NCBI GenBank assembly: GCA_003049485.1
Contig: PYST01000024.1
Coordinates: 127,648-191,647, forward strand
Direction: 5' to 3'
From: Ophioceras dolichostomum
Lineage: Eukaryota; Ascomycota; Sordariomycetes; Magnaporthales; Ophioceraceae
DNA length: 64,000 nucleotides
Made by a program: the position numbers and the translations under genes. Below are positions 37,945-49,094 of the stretch, one piece after another (the first letter of the stretch is position 1; each line of letters begins with the position of its first letter). Under the pieces are notes generated by a model that made no database searches, had not been told where the DNA came from, and worked only from the letters and a program-made list of their open reading frames with translations.

Positions 37945-38888
37945 TTAACGGCTCTTGGCGGCGACCTTGACGGGGGCACCCTTCGCTCCCTGCTTGCTAG
38001 TCAGGCGGCCGCCAGTCTGGCCCTTGGACGCCTGGCCGGCGGACTTGGCCTTCTCGGCCTTCTTGGCCTTCTCCAGCGCGGCCTTCTTCTCCTTGCTCTC
38101 CTTGATGGCGGCCAGCCTCGCGGCGCTGCGCGCCTCGGGCCGCATCGACCGCCGCTCCTTGATCACATCGAGCGAGGCGCCGACGATGGCGCGCTGCGAC
38201 TTGACGGTCCTCCGGGTGCGCTTCTTGGCGACTTCCTGTAGAGTGGTGGGTCAGAACGATTTTCACCGGTTAGCATATGCATAGATACAGACTGTTTCGA
38301 GGGAGGTACGTCTTTCGATGCCGATGTCGTAGGTAGGTAGGTAGGTAGGTAGGTAGGGACGGGAGAAGAGCCTGATCTGGTCTGGTCCGGTCGGCTCTGT
38401 TCGGGTTGGGTCGAAGTTGTTCGCCGTCGCGTGCTCGGCTATGTCCCGGGAAGCCAGAACTGGGAGGAGTTCCATACCTCAGAGATACCCTTGCGGTGTT
38501 GGCGGCGGTACAGGACGGTCCAGGAGATGCGGCGGGGGTTCTTGCGCTGCAGAAAGAGAGACTCGGATTTGCCGTTCTGGAATCGGAAGATCTTGCTGTC
38601 GCCACGGACGTAGAGTTTACCCTGTGAAGATATGGCACCGTAGCCCCAAGTCAGCCTCCAGCAATCGAACTTGGTTGCTTCCAGCTCTTTCTTCTTGCCA
38701 GCCCGGCGATTTTGTCCTCCTCGCTGCTGTATCCAATTCCCACCGAGGAGGAACCGTAGTCTTCCTTTCTGTCATGTCGAGCTCCTCCACCACCACCAAT
38801 TCCAGATCGCAAGGGAGGAGCAAAGGAGAGGTCGTACCTTGCCAGGGTAAATTCTCGCGCCCGAGAAGGTGTCGTCGTATGTCCGCAT
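37945..38888 (-). CDS. RPL24: 60S ribosomal protein L24 (eL24)
   Basis: Structural protein of the large cytosolic ribosomal subunit, located at the subunit interface. Exons 38888-38838, 38621-38478 and 38235-37945 give 161 residues. The 17-residue first exon (MRTYDDTFSGARIYPGK) joins to GKLYVRGDSKIFRFQNGKSE, giving the family's 'F.G..IYPG.G..YVR.D.K.F.F' pattern. The middle exon has FLQRKNPRRISWTVLYRRQ. The last exon starts EVAKKRTRR and continues into a Lys/Ala-rich C-terminal helix and a basic tail ending KSR. Introns are GT-AG. Early short first exons are typical of ribosomal protein genes. It is divergent from TAD1, with about 575 bp between the starts. Confidence 0.96.
38330..38356. repeat. 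(TAGG)n microsatellite in eL24 intron 2
   Basis: Nearly seven TAGG units inside the second intron of the eL24 gene; the reverse complement of the (CCTA)n tracts seen elsewhere in the window. Confidence 0.95.
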
Positions 38889-39463
38889 TTTGGAGTGTTG
38901 TTGACGCCGAGTTACTTACTGGGTTTGTTGTCGAGGCGGCGCGAATTGGCGACGGTAACTTTCAACGACGTCGCTTTGGTTGGAAATTCAAAATTGTTGT
39001 GCGTTGCAGCCCTGGACAGTGCACCGCTTGTGATTGGGTGGGGCGGGGCTTGATGCCTGAGGCTAAAACAGCTATGTCGAGGTACGTACCCCGGAGCCTC
39101 TCAAATTCATCTCCATGGGACGGACCCAACTTTGACTAACCTTGACTTCACTCACTTCACATTGATCAGCCCGTGAATCGCGAAGATGAGTTCCTAATCG
39201 ACCGAGGAAACACTGCTGTTTTGGAAACTTGAACAGTCAGTGCTTCTTGTCGAACACGGCAGTCCGCAGTCTCTGTATCCGTTGTCTAGATGCTCAAAGG
39301 AGTCGGAGATGGATGAATCGCGGCCTGAGTCCAAATCTCGACTACCTTCAATATCTGGGCCTTTAAAGCTTGATTTTCATTTTTGGACTACCTCATCCTC
39401 CAGCATCTTACTTTGGGCATGAGGCTCCCAGCCCTATATCTTACACGTATACAGAGACGTGAG
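38889..39463. other. Shared promoter region of eL24 and TAD1
   Basis: Divergent intergenic region. No further gene. An in-frame ATG upstream of TAD1 at 39419 would add 15 residues, but the later ATG at 39464 is preferred. Confidence 0.5.
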
Positions 39464-40936
39464 ATGAGTGCTGGTGCAGTGGATCCTATCGTGAGAGCTG
39501 TCCTAGATGAGTTCACCAAGCTCCCAACTAAGAGGAAGCCTACAGTCCGGAGCAATGGCGTCCATGAATGGGTCCCGCTCAGCGGTCTTGTAGCTCAGAG
39601 GAGAGGCGGAACCAATCCCGCTTTGACATGTCTTTCCCTGGCGTAAGTGAGAGTGCCTGTTGTTTTATTCTTAATCGCTGGCCTTCCCTGGTCGAAGTCG
39701 TGTGTGAAGTGTGCAGTTCGACTGATGATGGATCTGGATCGGAAACATAGGACAGGGATGAAATGCCTCCCAGCATCGAAACTGCCGCTTGCTAATGGAG
39801 CAGTGCTTCATGACTGGCATGCAGAAGTTCTGGCCATCAGAGCGTTCAACAGGTTCTTGTTAGAGGAATGCAGGAACCTCGCGCTTGGAGCCCGGCCGTC
39901 GGAGTTCCTCCGCGTTAGAAGCAGGGAGGAACTAGCCGCAGCGGCGGAGGAGGCGGAAGCAGATGCGTGGAACGGCCAGCCTTTCGCCTGGAAGGACGAT
40001 GTGGGCTTGCATATGTACTGCTCTGAGGCACCCTGTATGTCAGCCATGGCTCAGGACTCTCCCTTCACCCCTTACACTCAAGTCAACCTAGAGAATTACT
40101 GATCGGCATGCCTCCAACTACCAGGCGGAGACGCGTCTATGGAGCTGATCATAGCAGCCCAGGCGGACGGTACTCCTTGGGATCTTCCACCGGAGGTGGA
40201 AACACCACCGCCAAACGCAGACAGCTCGCTGCCCGGGCGGGCCTTCTTCTCTCAGCTCGGCATCGTTCGCCGAAAGCCAGCTCGTGGCGATGCGCCGCCG
40301 ACACTCTCCAAGTCCTGCTCCGACAAGCTTGCCATGAAGCAATGCACCTCTCTGCTCAGCTCAGTGACCTCGCTCCTGGTATCACCCAAGAACGTATATC
40401 TGCAGTCGATCATCCTCCCAGAGACTCAGTACTCTAGCGTCGCTTGTGAACGCGCCTTCTCTCCGAATGGGAGGATGAAAGGTGTCGCCGGATCTTCGTG
40501 GCCGGGTGGCTACTCCTTTCAGCCGTTCGAGATCCAGACGACCAGCATCGAGTTTGAGTTTTCGAGGAGAACAGTCGCCGCTCGAGCCGGGGGACTGCTC
40601 CCCGCGGCAAGCAACCTCGCCGTGGCTTGGTCCCAAAATGTTCTCGAAGAAGGGACCTTGGCTGGCCTCGTCCAAGGTCGGAAGCAGACCGAACCGCGGG
40701 CCGCGACCCTTGTTTCACGACGGAAGATGTGGGAGGCGGTATTGGAAGTCTCCAAGCTGCTCGGGCGTGATGGCGGCGGAGTGGCGATCCGCCAACTCCT
40801 CGGCGACGCGACGACCTACCGGGAAGTCAAGCAGGGGCACCTTCTAAGACCGCGGAAGCGAGTGAAGAAGGATGTGAAGGCGAATGCACTGAGGGGATGG
40901 GCGAGCAACACCGAAGATTCCTATTTTGGACTCTAG
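39464..40936 (+). CDS. TAD1: tRNA-specific adenosine deaminase 1 (A37 of tRNA-Ala)
   Basis: Deaminates adenosine 37 of tRNA-Ala to inosine (Tad1/ADAT1 family). Exons 39464-39642, 39751-40034 and 40125-40936 give 424 residues. The introns (108 and 90 nt) are GT-AG. The first joins CLSLA to TGMKCLPASKLP and the second rebuilds APCGDASMELI. The editase-domain marks are all present: the catalytic WHAE (zinc ligand H83, proton-shuttle E85) and the other zinc ligands C155 (in APC) and C219 (in SKSCSDK). The long C-terminal part (GGYSFQPFEIQTT..., LPAASNLAVAWSQN, TYREVKQG) matches Tad1 rather than the short Tad2/Tad3 deaminases. Two closely spaced starts are possible; 39464 gives an N-terminus that begins the conserved DPIVRAVLDEFTKLP helix. 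Confidence 0.92.
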
Positions 40937-41504
40937 GCAAGTTCAGTCGGGATATGTGACACCCTCATCACGGTGGTGTCTGTGACGGAGATGACGGGAA
41001 ACAGGAAAGGAGATAGAATCTTAATAGAGGAAACAAAACACTTCCCAAAGCTTGAAGTGCGTGATTTGTTCCTGCACCCACCCACTTGGCGACAACCAGT
41101 GAGCCCCGAAGTTCTGCTGAAAAGTCAAAGATAAAAAAGATGGAAGGGTCGAGATCTGGATCTCTCCTGATTCATAAGTACGAAAGCGGGAGTGAAAGAA
41201 ACGGGGGCGAGAGGCAAAGTTGCCTGCCTGTGATGTGCGATATGAAGATGTGCGAGAGTTGGGCATCTTGTAAGGAATAGGGGAAATCACGGATCGGACA
41301 GGAACGAACGCTATACCTCCTCCATCCATGGATGTGCAGGTGAGTAAGTAGTAAAGACTTTTTTGTTGTCAATTTCCACGCGCGACGCCGCCAGACCCAG
41401 ATAAGAATCCCAGATGTGCTGCTGCTTTGCTGCAGAAGTTGCCTTCGCCTTTGTTTGCCTCCTCCTCCACTCGTCAACATCCTTTCTCGTCCTTCCCTCC
41501 TCCT
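40937..41504. other. Convergent 3' region between TAD1 and beta-NAC genes
   Basis: 3' flanks of two converging genes. No coding sequence recognised. Confidence 0.6.
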
Positions 41505-42293
41505 TTACTCAACCTTGTCCTCGAAGTTCTCGCCCACGAGGTCGGGGATGTCATCATCGTCGGGCTCCTTCTCACCGCCCTCGGCCTTCTGCATGCTCTG
41601 GTAGGTCTCGGCCAGTTTGCGGAGCGAAGCTAGCGAGTCGGGGCCGAGCTGGTTGAGGATGCCGGGGACGAGCTCGGTGAGCTCCTTCTCCTCGGGGTTT
41701 CCGTAGATGGCGAAGGTGTTGGCCGCCACGGAAGCGTGGACTGTCATGCGGCGATGTGACGGGTCAGCCTCCTCCTCGCCCTGGATTTGTAAGGCTGAAG
41801 CTAATTGTAGCGAAGTAAAGGTTGCTCACCTTTTGGGGCGGAGAAGTGGATAACGTTGCCGTCGGCCTTGAACATGTTGACCTCCTCAATGGCCTGGATG
41901 GGCTGGAGGTTCAGCTTCTTCAGGGACTGCTGAAGCTTCTTGTCGTCACCGCCCGACCGGGCCGGCACCCTCTTGACCTTTCTCCGGGGAGTTCCCTTGC
42001 CACTGCACCACATCACATCCTGTCAGCTGGAGCCTCTCGGGGAAATCCATTCATCCGCCATCAGAATCCGTCGAGGGCCGTCGTTTGCTCGGGAGTCGCG
42101 CTCCGGATCTCGCCTCCGCAGGTTGCATGCAAGAAGACCAGAAGAGTACGTACCCTGTTATGTTGAGTTAGCTCCGTTGCGTGGCCTTGCATTTGTCACC
42201 ATAGCTGGCTGTGGAGATCGGGGAGGGGGACTGCTGCCTACCAATTCGTGCGCTGGCACCCAGCTTCTTGAGGCGCTCCTGAACATCCGCCAT
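41505..42293 (-). CDS. EGD1: Nascent polypeptide-associated complex subunit beta
   Basis: Ribosome-bound chaperone subunit that pairs with alpha-NAC and shields nascent chains at the exit tunnel. Exons on the minus strand: 42293-42242, a single nucleotide at 42154, 42002-41830 and 41740-41505, giving 153 residues. The model yields MADVQERLKKLGASARIGGK followed by GTPRRKVKRVPARS. It keeps the basic ribosome-binding RRKVKR motif, the NAC domain (about 38-100, QPIQAIEEVNMFKADG and NTFAIYG), LVPGILNQLGPDSLASLR, and the acidic tail DDDDIPDLVGENF. Without the one-nucleotide exon, the conserved IGGK junction cannot be made with GT-AG introns in frame. The flanking introns (42241-42155 and 42153-42003) have good donors (GTAGGC, GTACGT), branch motifs (GCTAAC, GCTGAC) and CAG or GCAG acceptors. 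Confidence 0.93.
42154..42154 (-). other. Inferred one-nucleotide microexon of beta-NAC
   Basis: On the minus strand the sequence reads GCTAAC...ATAACAG|G|GTACGT: an acceptor, one G, then a strong donor. The G completes the second codon position of the first Gly in IGGK (ATT G-G-T GGC AAG). Frame arithmetic supports it: 52 + 1 + 173 nt brings exon 4 into frame. This is inferred from sequence alone. Confidence 0.8.
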
Positions 42294-42881
42294 GATTGCG
42301 AATGACACTGGGAATCGGGAGAAACGGCGGGGTGAAAGATGCGATGATTAGGCAGGTGTACGTAGGTGTATCCGTTCCTGTCTGGTGGTAGCGGATTAGC
42401 AAACCCGCAACTCAAGAATCGGCCGATCGGGGACAAGAAATTGGCAACAGATGGGCGGACGGTTCGTTATAAGGGGGATCCGACTTACGCAGACTAATTG
42501 CGTCCGCCTAAATTCACGATACCCTGCGTCTACGGCGATCGGTGAAGAGGAGCTGGCCAAGCCTTGCCAGAATTTGTGTGCGCCAAGAGAATTTTCGCTT
42601 GCGCAAAATCAATTCCCCGCGGTCACCAGGCTGAGACGCACGGGCCAGAGCAAATGGGTGCGAATCGCACGGTGGGAGTTCTCACTGTTCTCGTAGAGCG
42701 CGAAGTGATACCGCGGGAAGCACGACTTGAATTGTGTTGACATCTCAGATTGAGCTTCATTCGTCCTGGCCACGGTGATCTATCTTCAAGGTACGGAAGG
42801 AAATGAGAGAAAGGAGAGAAAGATCGATATTCAGTGGTACATATTCCTACAAACTTTTCTGGCGCCTTCACAACTAAGCTA
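42294..42881. other. Intergenic between CBP4 and beta-NAC genes
   Basis: Promoter region for beta-NAC and 3' flank of CBP4, both on the minus strand. No additional gene or repeat recognised. Confidence 0.5.
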
Positions 42882-43419
42882 TCAGGACCTGGGTGGCAGT
42901 CCCGCCTCCTCCCTCATCTGCCTCTTCTGCTCCTCTAGATCGTAATCTCCAGTCTTCACTTTCATAGCAGTTGCAGCCCTGGCTTTCCTCTCCCGTTCTT
43001 CTGTCTCCTTTTGCACGACCCAGACTGAAAAGTGCAATAAAAAAAGTGTGTTAGTCACACTGTGGCGTTGCCCCGAGCGAGCTGGTTGATCTGTTTGGGG
43101 TGCGATTTCCATACTTGACTTGTTGGATTTGGAGTCTTGCTTGAGCTTCGTGACGAAATCGTCGTATTCCTGGGCCCTCTGATCCCTCGTCTCAAGAGCC
43201 CTCTTCTGAAGATCCGGGTTATACCTCTTGAACAGCTCCTCGTCCGTCGGCTGAAGGTACATGACCAGAGCCGGACCCCCAACACTGACGAGGGCTCCGC
43301 TACTCGTCGCCAACGCATAGGCATATCAGTTTCTGAGACTTAAAGAAAGCAGAATGTGGCTTGTATGATTCGACTTACCCAGCGATCATCTTGGCCCATA
43401 ATCTGTAATTGGCAGGCAT
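42882..43419 (-). CDS. CBP4: CBP4, assembly factor of cytochrome bc1 complex
   Basis: Small inner-membrane protein that helps cytochrome b assemble into complex III. Exons 43419-43379, 43299-43115 and 43024-42882 give 122 residues, the usual CBP4 length. The first intron (79 nt) joins AKMIAG to GALVSVGGPALVMYL, restoring the single membrane span. The family block PTDEELFKRYNPDLQKRALE follows. The second intron rebuilds KSNKSIWVVQKETEERER, matching the conserved 'K.IWVV' motif. The C-terminal third is charged and helical. The frame-based ORF start upstream of ALVSV is a TTG codon and is not the real start; the true ATG lies in exon 1 (MPANYRLWAKM). Confidence 0.9.
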
Positions 43420-46400
43420 TTTGGGCTGCGTCGAACTTCGATGAAGGTTGGGTCTGAAGCTCTGTCACATCGAGTCTGTCTCCTAAAATCCGAGGTGGTT
43501 TGGAGCAGCCACAAGTGGCTGCGCAGAATTTGCCTGTGGCTCGAATCTCCCCTCTCAGCTACACCTCCAGCTGAACTCCAGCATTCTATTCAACAGAAAC
43601 CAGAGACGATAAATTGCTACGGCATAGCTAGGTACTGTTCACAGCATGTCGGCTTCTCTTACATATTACACGCCGCTAAATGTTGCATACTACACTCATG
43701 ACAAGTTCGCAGTCTATCAGAATCGAGAGTTGAGATGGTGGCTTCTCATGTTCGGGTCAAGGCGCCTACATCGCAAACCAGCAGGCTCTCAGCATCAACT
43801 TTTAGGGCAGGTTCCCGAAGAAAAGAATTGAACCTCTTCCCAAAGACCCCGAGCGCACAGCGGCCACTCCGTGGCTTATGCGAAGCCGACGGGACTGGAT
43901 CAAGCGGGTTTCGGGGTGGGTAGACATCTTGGCCCCTTGGAAGAGAGCCTCCAAATCAACAGCCTGCTGCCAACGGCCCGGAAGCCCGACCCGACAAGTA
44001 GTGAAGTGACCTTTTGATGTCAACGACTGGCCGACTACTATTGTTGGTGCTAAGGAGCTAGTGTGTTGGCATGACGGCGCATCCCTATGCGCGCGCCACT
44101 GTCCATACTTTGAGGCGATTCCCGCGGCCCCAAGTAAGGGGATGAGGACCATCTGTCAGTTTATGCACTACGCCACATCAAAGGCGCCCTGTTTTCGTTG
44201 GCATCATAGCCAAAGAGACAAACCATCTGGGCTGTTGGGCTCCTGGGGTTTGTTCTTGTGGGCTTGCTCCCTTCCAGAATTTCTCCGAAAGAGTCGGTTG
44301 CGGAGGGAGATGGATAGCGCAACTCCACCACTCTCGGTGAGAAGCTAGGATGTCCTTGCAGCTTGAAGAGAAGTTCGGGGTGGATCACCAGGTCTAGCAA
44401 GCCTTGTAAAGAAGCAGACCATCGACACCATACACGTCTCTGCTTACCCCGAAATATGTCATAAAAATGGAACAGTGGTAGATCGACGTCGAAGGATATT
44501 TGGATAGGATACCATAGGATACCAAAGGGATGTCGGGGTTCGGATCGGCGGCGTGCGTCGAAACCGGTTTCTTGCTTGCAGCCGGGGGGTTCTTCAGGGG
44601 CTCCAGGTCCCCGCACCGCTGTCGGCAGAATGACGACGCGGCTTTCTGTGGAGATCCACCCGTGCCCCAGACCATCGAACCCGGGTTCTGAAAGGGCTCG
44701 TCAATTTGCGACGAGCACTGCGGCCCGTCGCGGCTGTGAACGGCTTCCGAAAAAAGTCTGTCTGCTTGTCTACTCGTTCAAGAAATCGCAGCTCGCACCG
44801 ATGCTTACGTTCTCTGTCTCGCGATGGCAACAAGCCGTTGGCTGGCCCGGCACTTTTTCCTTTGTTCGTTGATTGTCCGGCAGTTTTTCTTCAGGTCGGA
44901 TCGACGCTTGAGCAGATCGGGCGTGGCGCCACAACATGTGGCTTTTCGAGCATTCAGGTGTTTTGCAGGGGTTTCGCTGGCGATGAGATGGGACGATTGA
45001 TCCATTGACGGGATGGAGTTTGGGTTGATGGCTGCCCAGCTGAGGCTGCACAGCGTCATCCTTGTGCAGTATGCAAGGGGCAAAAAACCAAAAACGGTTC
45101 TACTTATCGAAATAATCTGACTGCATATCAGAGACGACATCTCACTCGCTCGCTCCACGTCCCTTTGTCCTCACTCCCTCGCTTTCGTTGGTGGTCGGTC
45201 AGCTCCGCCAGGAAGCGAAGTGGCGCAAGTTTCTGGGGGAGCAAAAAAGGCGAATGGAGGTCAGAGGTAACCATCCCTCTGCCGAGCAGGCAGGGCGGCA
45301 CATTGTTTGGCGTTTCACTGGTCGCGTTGTTGATCTTTGAGCCAATAGTCTCTGGTGATTGGTGACGTCCATCCTCAGGTAATGGGGCTAAGTCAAAAAG
45401 TCATGCTCGTCACGGACCGATTGTCCTGCTACTGGCTAGTGGCCACAAACAAGCCTTGGGACAACGGCGCCGTTGACTATAGTCTATCGGTTTTAGCGAC
45501 GAGTCTTTGAGTTGCGGTTTGTTTCTTGTTGATGAATGCAGAAGCGTCCTCCTCTCGCTCCGTAGCGTTCTGGCACCCTCGCCGTATGGGTGCGGGCGAA
45601 GTATCGGGCGAAGTATCCGTAGGTGGGCTCGGATTCCACACTCGCCGAAAGCAGTGCCCTGGAGTACCTTGGTGAGAAAAGCGCGTGCAAGCCGAGAGAG
45701 CCAACAGAGAATGGGCACCATCCGTTTGGTGTTCAAAAAAGAATTGAGTTGCGGGCGCACTGTTTCGGGTTCACTGTCGTCTGGTCTTTCCGAGTCCTGT
45801 CATAGCTCTGGCCCTTCCCGTCGCTTCTTTGTTGACTGCTCCTTTGCTGCTTCTATCCACGCCGTGGGGGAAAAGGATCTCGCTTGGGGGTTTCGACCAA
45901 GCGCCTGGGGCGAAGGAGTAAATGCCGCAATGGAAGCGGAAGGCATCGTACACAGAACTCGGGAAAGCTAGACCCTTCACTCCTTCCACGCGACGTCGAC
46001 ACTCGACGACTGTTGATGAGTGGCGTAGGAGTGATTGCTGACTACTGGGAGGGAGTGGAAAGAATTGCCCTGCATTGCTGAAGTGGTGTGCAGTGGGACC
46101 GAATGCTTTCTATGGGTAAGGAGTTGCATTTCTGGTGGGTTGCCTCAAGCTGGGAATACGAAGTTTTCCCTTGCCTTGTGACGGTTGGATTGGTGCTGGC
46201 CAACGGCCGTTCCACCCATGGCAAAGGACAGCCGAGCGACGGGTGGTGGCCACTTCCTTGGCGTCCTCTCCGTTGTCCTTCCAGGCCCCGTTTATTATTA
46301 TCCACACCACACGACCATCCCCCTTCCACTGTTTGCCCTCACTCGCTCATTTTTTTCTCTCCTCCCATTTCACCATTCCCATTCCCAACAGTTATTTTCA

Positions 46401-46764
46401 TTGATTATTCTAGCCTCGTCTGCCTCTTTTCCTGCGTGCCGTGGGAAATTTTGCAGGCTTGTTGCTTTTTAATATTGGCTGACTTGGTCCGTCGCCGTTT
46501 TCTTTATCTTGGACCACATCCGTTCTGTCCTCGTCACAACATCCGACCTTGCCGACCCTCATTTAACCTCTGACCTGCGTCGCGGCCAGTCGATCATCCA
46601 TTCCGGCCTCTGATCTGCTGCTTTCCACAAAGGGTTCCGTTTTCCAACCCTGCATTTGGATCTGCCACCGCAGCGCAGCGTCACTTTCCCAACACCATTT
46701 TCTCGTCTCTCCCAAGTCGAACCTCAATCCTCCCGACTTTCGGGCAGCAAAATCTTCGGTCGCT
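43420..46764. other. Gene-free stretch upstream of mucin-like gene
   Basis: About 3.3 kb with no recognisable coding sequence. It contains a small tandem duplication of GGGCGAAGTATC (45595-45620). A long CT-rich leader (about 46300-46760) probably belongs to the downstream gene. The short ORFs in this interval overlap in several frames and lack domain-like patterns. Confidence 0.5.
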
Positions 46765-47523
46765 ATGCATTCATCACACTTGATCCGGGCCCTCGCGTTG
46801 GCCCTGTCCACCTTCGCGGTGGCACACGCTAATCTGGCGGACTCGAATGTGGGAGCCATCGCGTTCGATGAGGTCGTCAAGAGGCAGCAGACTGGCCAGG
46901 AGAGCTCGACGGGGGGAGGGGGAACTCGCACCAGCACGAGCGACACCTCGAGGCAGACACAGACTTCTACCACGACTACCACTAGGGGTACCACAACGGG
47001 GTCGACGACCACTACTTCAAACCCAACCACTACTCCGCCGTCGAGCACAACCACCACGACGTCGAGACAGACTACGCCGACGACAAACGACACACCAACC
47101 GACAGTTCGACCACTTCGCAGGCCACTACGATAACTAGCACGACCGTTGTTACGACGAACGATGCTAATGGATCGCCCACAACCTACACGTCGGAAGTCG
47201 TGTCCACGCAGTCGGGGGGACTCGCCAACAACGGCTCCGGCGGTGGGACCACTGGCATGGACGACAAGACTCGCAACACCATAATTGGCGTTGTCGTTGG
47301 AGTGGGCGGGGCTATTATCCTCGGCGTCGTCGGCCTGGTCGCCTGGAGAGTCTGGGGCCGCAAGAAGCAACAGGAGGAAGCCGCCGGGGACTTTGGAACC
47401 GCATACGCTCCGGTCGATAAGGTTGCGGAGCCCACCGGCTCGACGAACAGCCGCACTCCGTTCCAGAGCACTCTAGAAAGCTATCACGCGCCGACACAGG
47501 TCAACGCGTCGTCGAACTTCTAA
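46765..47523 (+). CDS. Mucin-like Ser/Thr-rich single-pass membrane protein
   Basis: Single exon, 252 residues. The N-terminus is a clear signal peptide (about 1-22, hydrophobic ALALALSTFAVAHA). Residues 45-150 are extremely Thr/Ser-rich, a probable O-mannosylated ectodomain. A Gly-rich linker precedes one membrane span (about 172-196, IIGVVVGVGGAIILGVVGLVAW). A basic stop-transfer patch (RVWGRKKQQ) and a short cytosolic tail follow. This architecture is shared by fungal cell-surface stress sensors of the Mid2/Wsc type, but no WSC cysteine domain is present and the sequence itself is not diagnostic. A role as a surface sensor is therefore inference. A very CT-rich leader precedes the start. 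Confidence 0.8.
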   Translation: MHSSHLIRALALALSTFAVAHANLADSNVGAIAFDEVVKRQQTGQESSTGGGGTRTSTSDTSRQTQTSTTTTTRGTTTGSTTTTSNPTTTPPSSTTTTTSRQTTPTTNDTPTDSSTTSQATTITSTTVVTTNDANGSPTTYTSEVVSTQSGGLANNGSGGGTTGMDDKTRNTIIGVVVGVGGAIILGVVGLVAWRVWGRKKQQEEAAGDFGTAYAPVDKVAEPTGSTNSRTPFQSTLESYHAPTQVNASSNF

Positions 47524-49094
47524 GCAGTCTCGAGCGTCTCCCTTGTCTTTTGTCGCAGCGGCGGCTACGGCTGCGGTCGCGGGCGCACATGGAGAGACCG
47601 GTCAGAGGAGGAACCGAAGCGCCTTCCGCAGCATGCGGTGCCGCCATCATTTCTATACCCCATGTCTATAGAGCACACTCTCCCCGATCGAAATCCGATC
47701 ACTTGTCGATATCTACCGTACCAGAACACTTCTGTCGGCCTTCCTTATCCCTTTTCCTCGTCTTCAACCCGGAACCATCTTCTCCTCGTCGGCAACCGGG
47801 CCCGGAGTTCCAAGGTGGCATCTTCTCTACAAAATATTGGTTTTTGCATGGAAGCAGGACAGTCAATGGCATAGCATTTATCTCTTTGTTTTTACTTCCT
47901 CCATTCCTCTATTAGTCCCCTCCTAATATCTACACCCATCACATGATGGCAATTCTGCTCAGCGATGCTTTATTCTCGAAGAGAATTCGGTTCAGGAAAT
48001 AAGACTGGGCACCTTTGGCTACACATCTCTTTCTTTTCTCCTATTTTCAGGGCAGACAGGCTGGAAGGAGGATAGAGAAATGGCGGGACCCCCGCCCTCC
48101 TCCCCCAAAGTCCTACTCAAGGAATAGGCAGAACACCTAAAGTCAGTCCTGTTTCACGAACGCACTCTGTTGTGAAGGCCGTCATCATGCACATATGGCA
48201 GGCGTGCGTTTGCGTGTAACTAAAATGATCGATCCTCTTGTCTGGCGACGATTAATACCCAACTGACACGCCCACCCTGTCGAGACACTCAAAAAGTTAG
48301 GTGGTAGTCTTGTCTCTGAGCTCATCAACATCAAGCAACGCGTTCATCAAATCCTCGACTGAAATTCCGCCCAGCTGGGTCTTTTTCGTCTCATCTCGTC
48401 TCCTTTTCGTTACCTCTTCTCCTCCCTTATCACCACGTGTGCATGTTCATTCTGTTCATTCTTTCTGCGCTCGGACGGAATTTCCATAGGACCGGGTAAA
48501 TTCTAGCGAAACTCACGTGCCTTATTGTTGGTGGTTGTGGTTGTGGTCGTGGCGCTCGGGAGGGGTATCAAGACTGTTTCAGGATGTCGATTTCCCCATA
48601 CTCCTCATTGCGGATGTGCGTTTCAGCGGGCGCCCTTTGAGAGGGTTGGCGAGCGAATCCCTCGAGATTTCCATCGGCATCGATTCGAGGCAGTACAGTA
48701 GAAGTTTGCGGTGGACATTCCTTTTTCTTCTTGTTCAGTTGTCCTTCCTCATTTCTTTTCTTTGAGACTTGACGCTATTCCATGTCTGCTGTCACGTACT
48801 TGCCATTTTATTGAAGACGCTTGGGAGAAAAACCCGGGGTTTCTTTCTTTCTTTTTTGCTAGTCTTTCTTACCTCCAATTCTCTGCGGTCTGAAGAAGAC
48901 GGACCTTTTTTAATATTTTCTCTTCTTGTGACTCGCCTTTTCCCCCGCGGCCGAAGGAACGTTGAGCGTACCTAGCAGATCCTAGAGGCACAGGCCAGGC
49001 CATCCGGAGACCTAGTGGTCCGCCAACCCACAACCTACGAACCTTATTGCCTCGTATAAGGGCCACCCAAAGGCCACCGAATACAGAAACAACC
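47524..49094. other. Intergenic, after mucin-like gene
   Basis: 3' flank of the mucin-like gene followed by CT-rich DNA leading to the secreted-protein gene. No coding sequence recognised. Confidence 0.5.

Noticed and set aside
44650..44700. GGGTTCGATGG on the minus strand resembling a tRNA B box
   Set aside because: The T-stem does not pair and no cloverleaf fits upstream.
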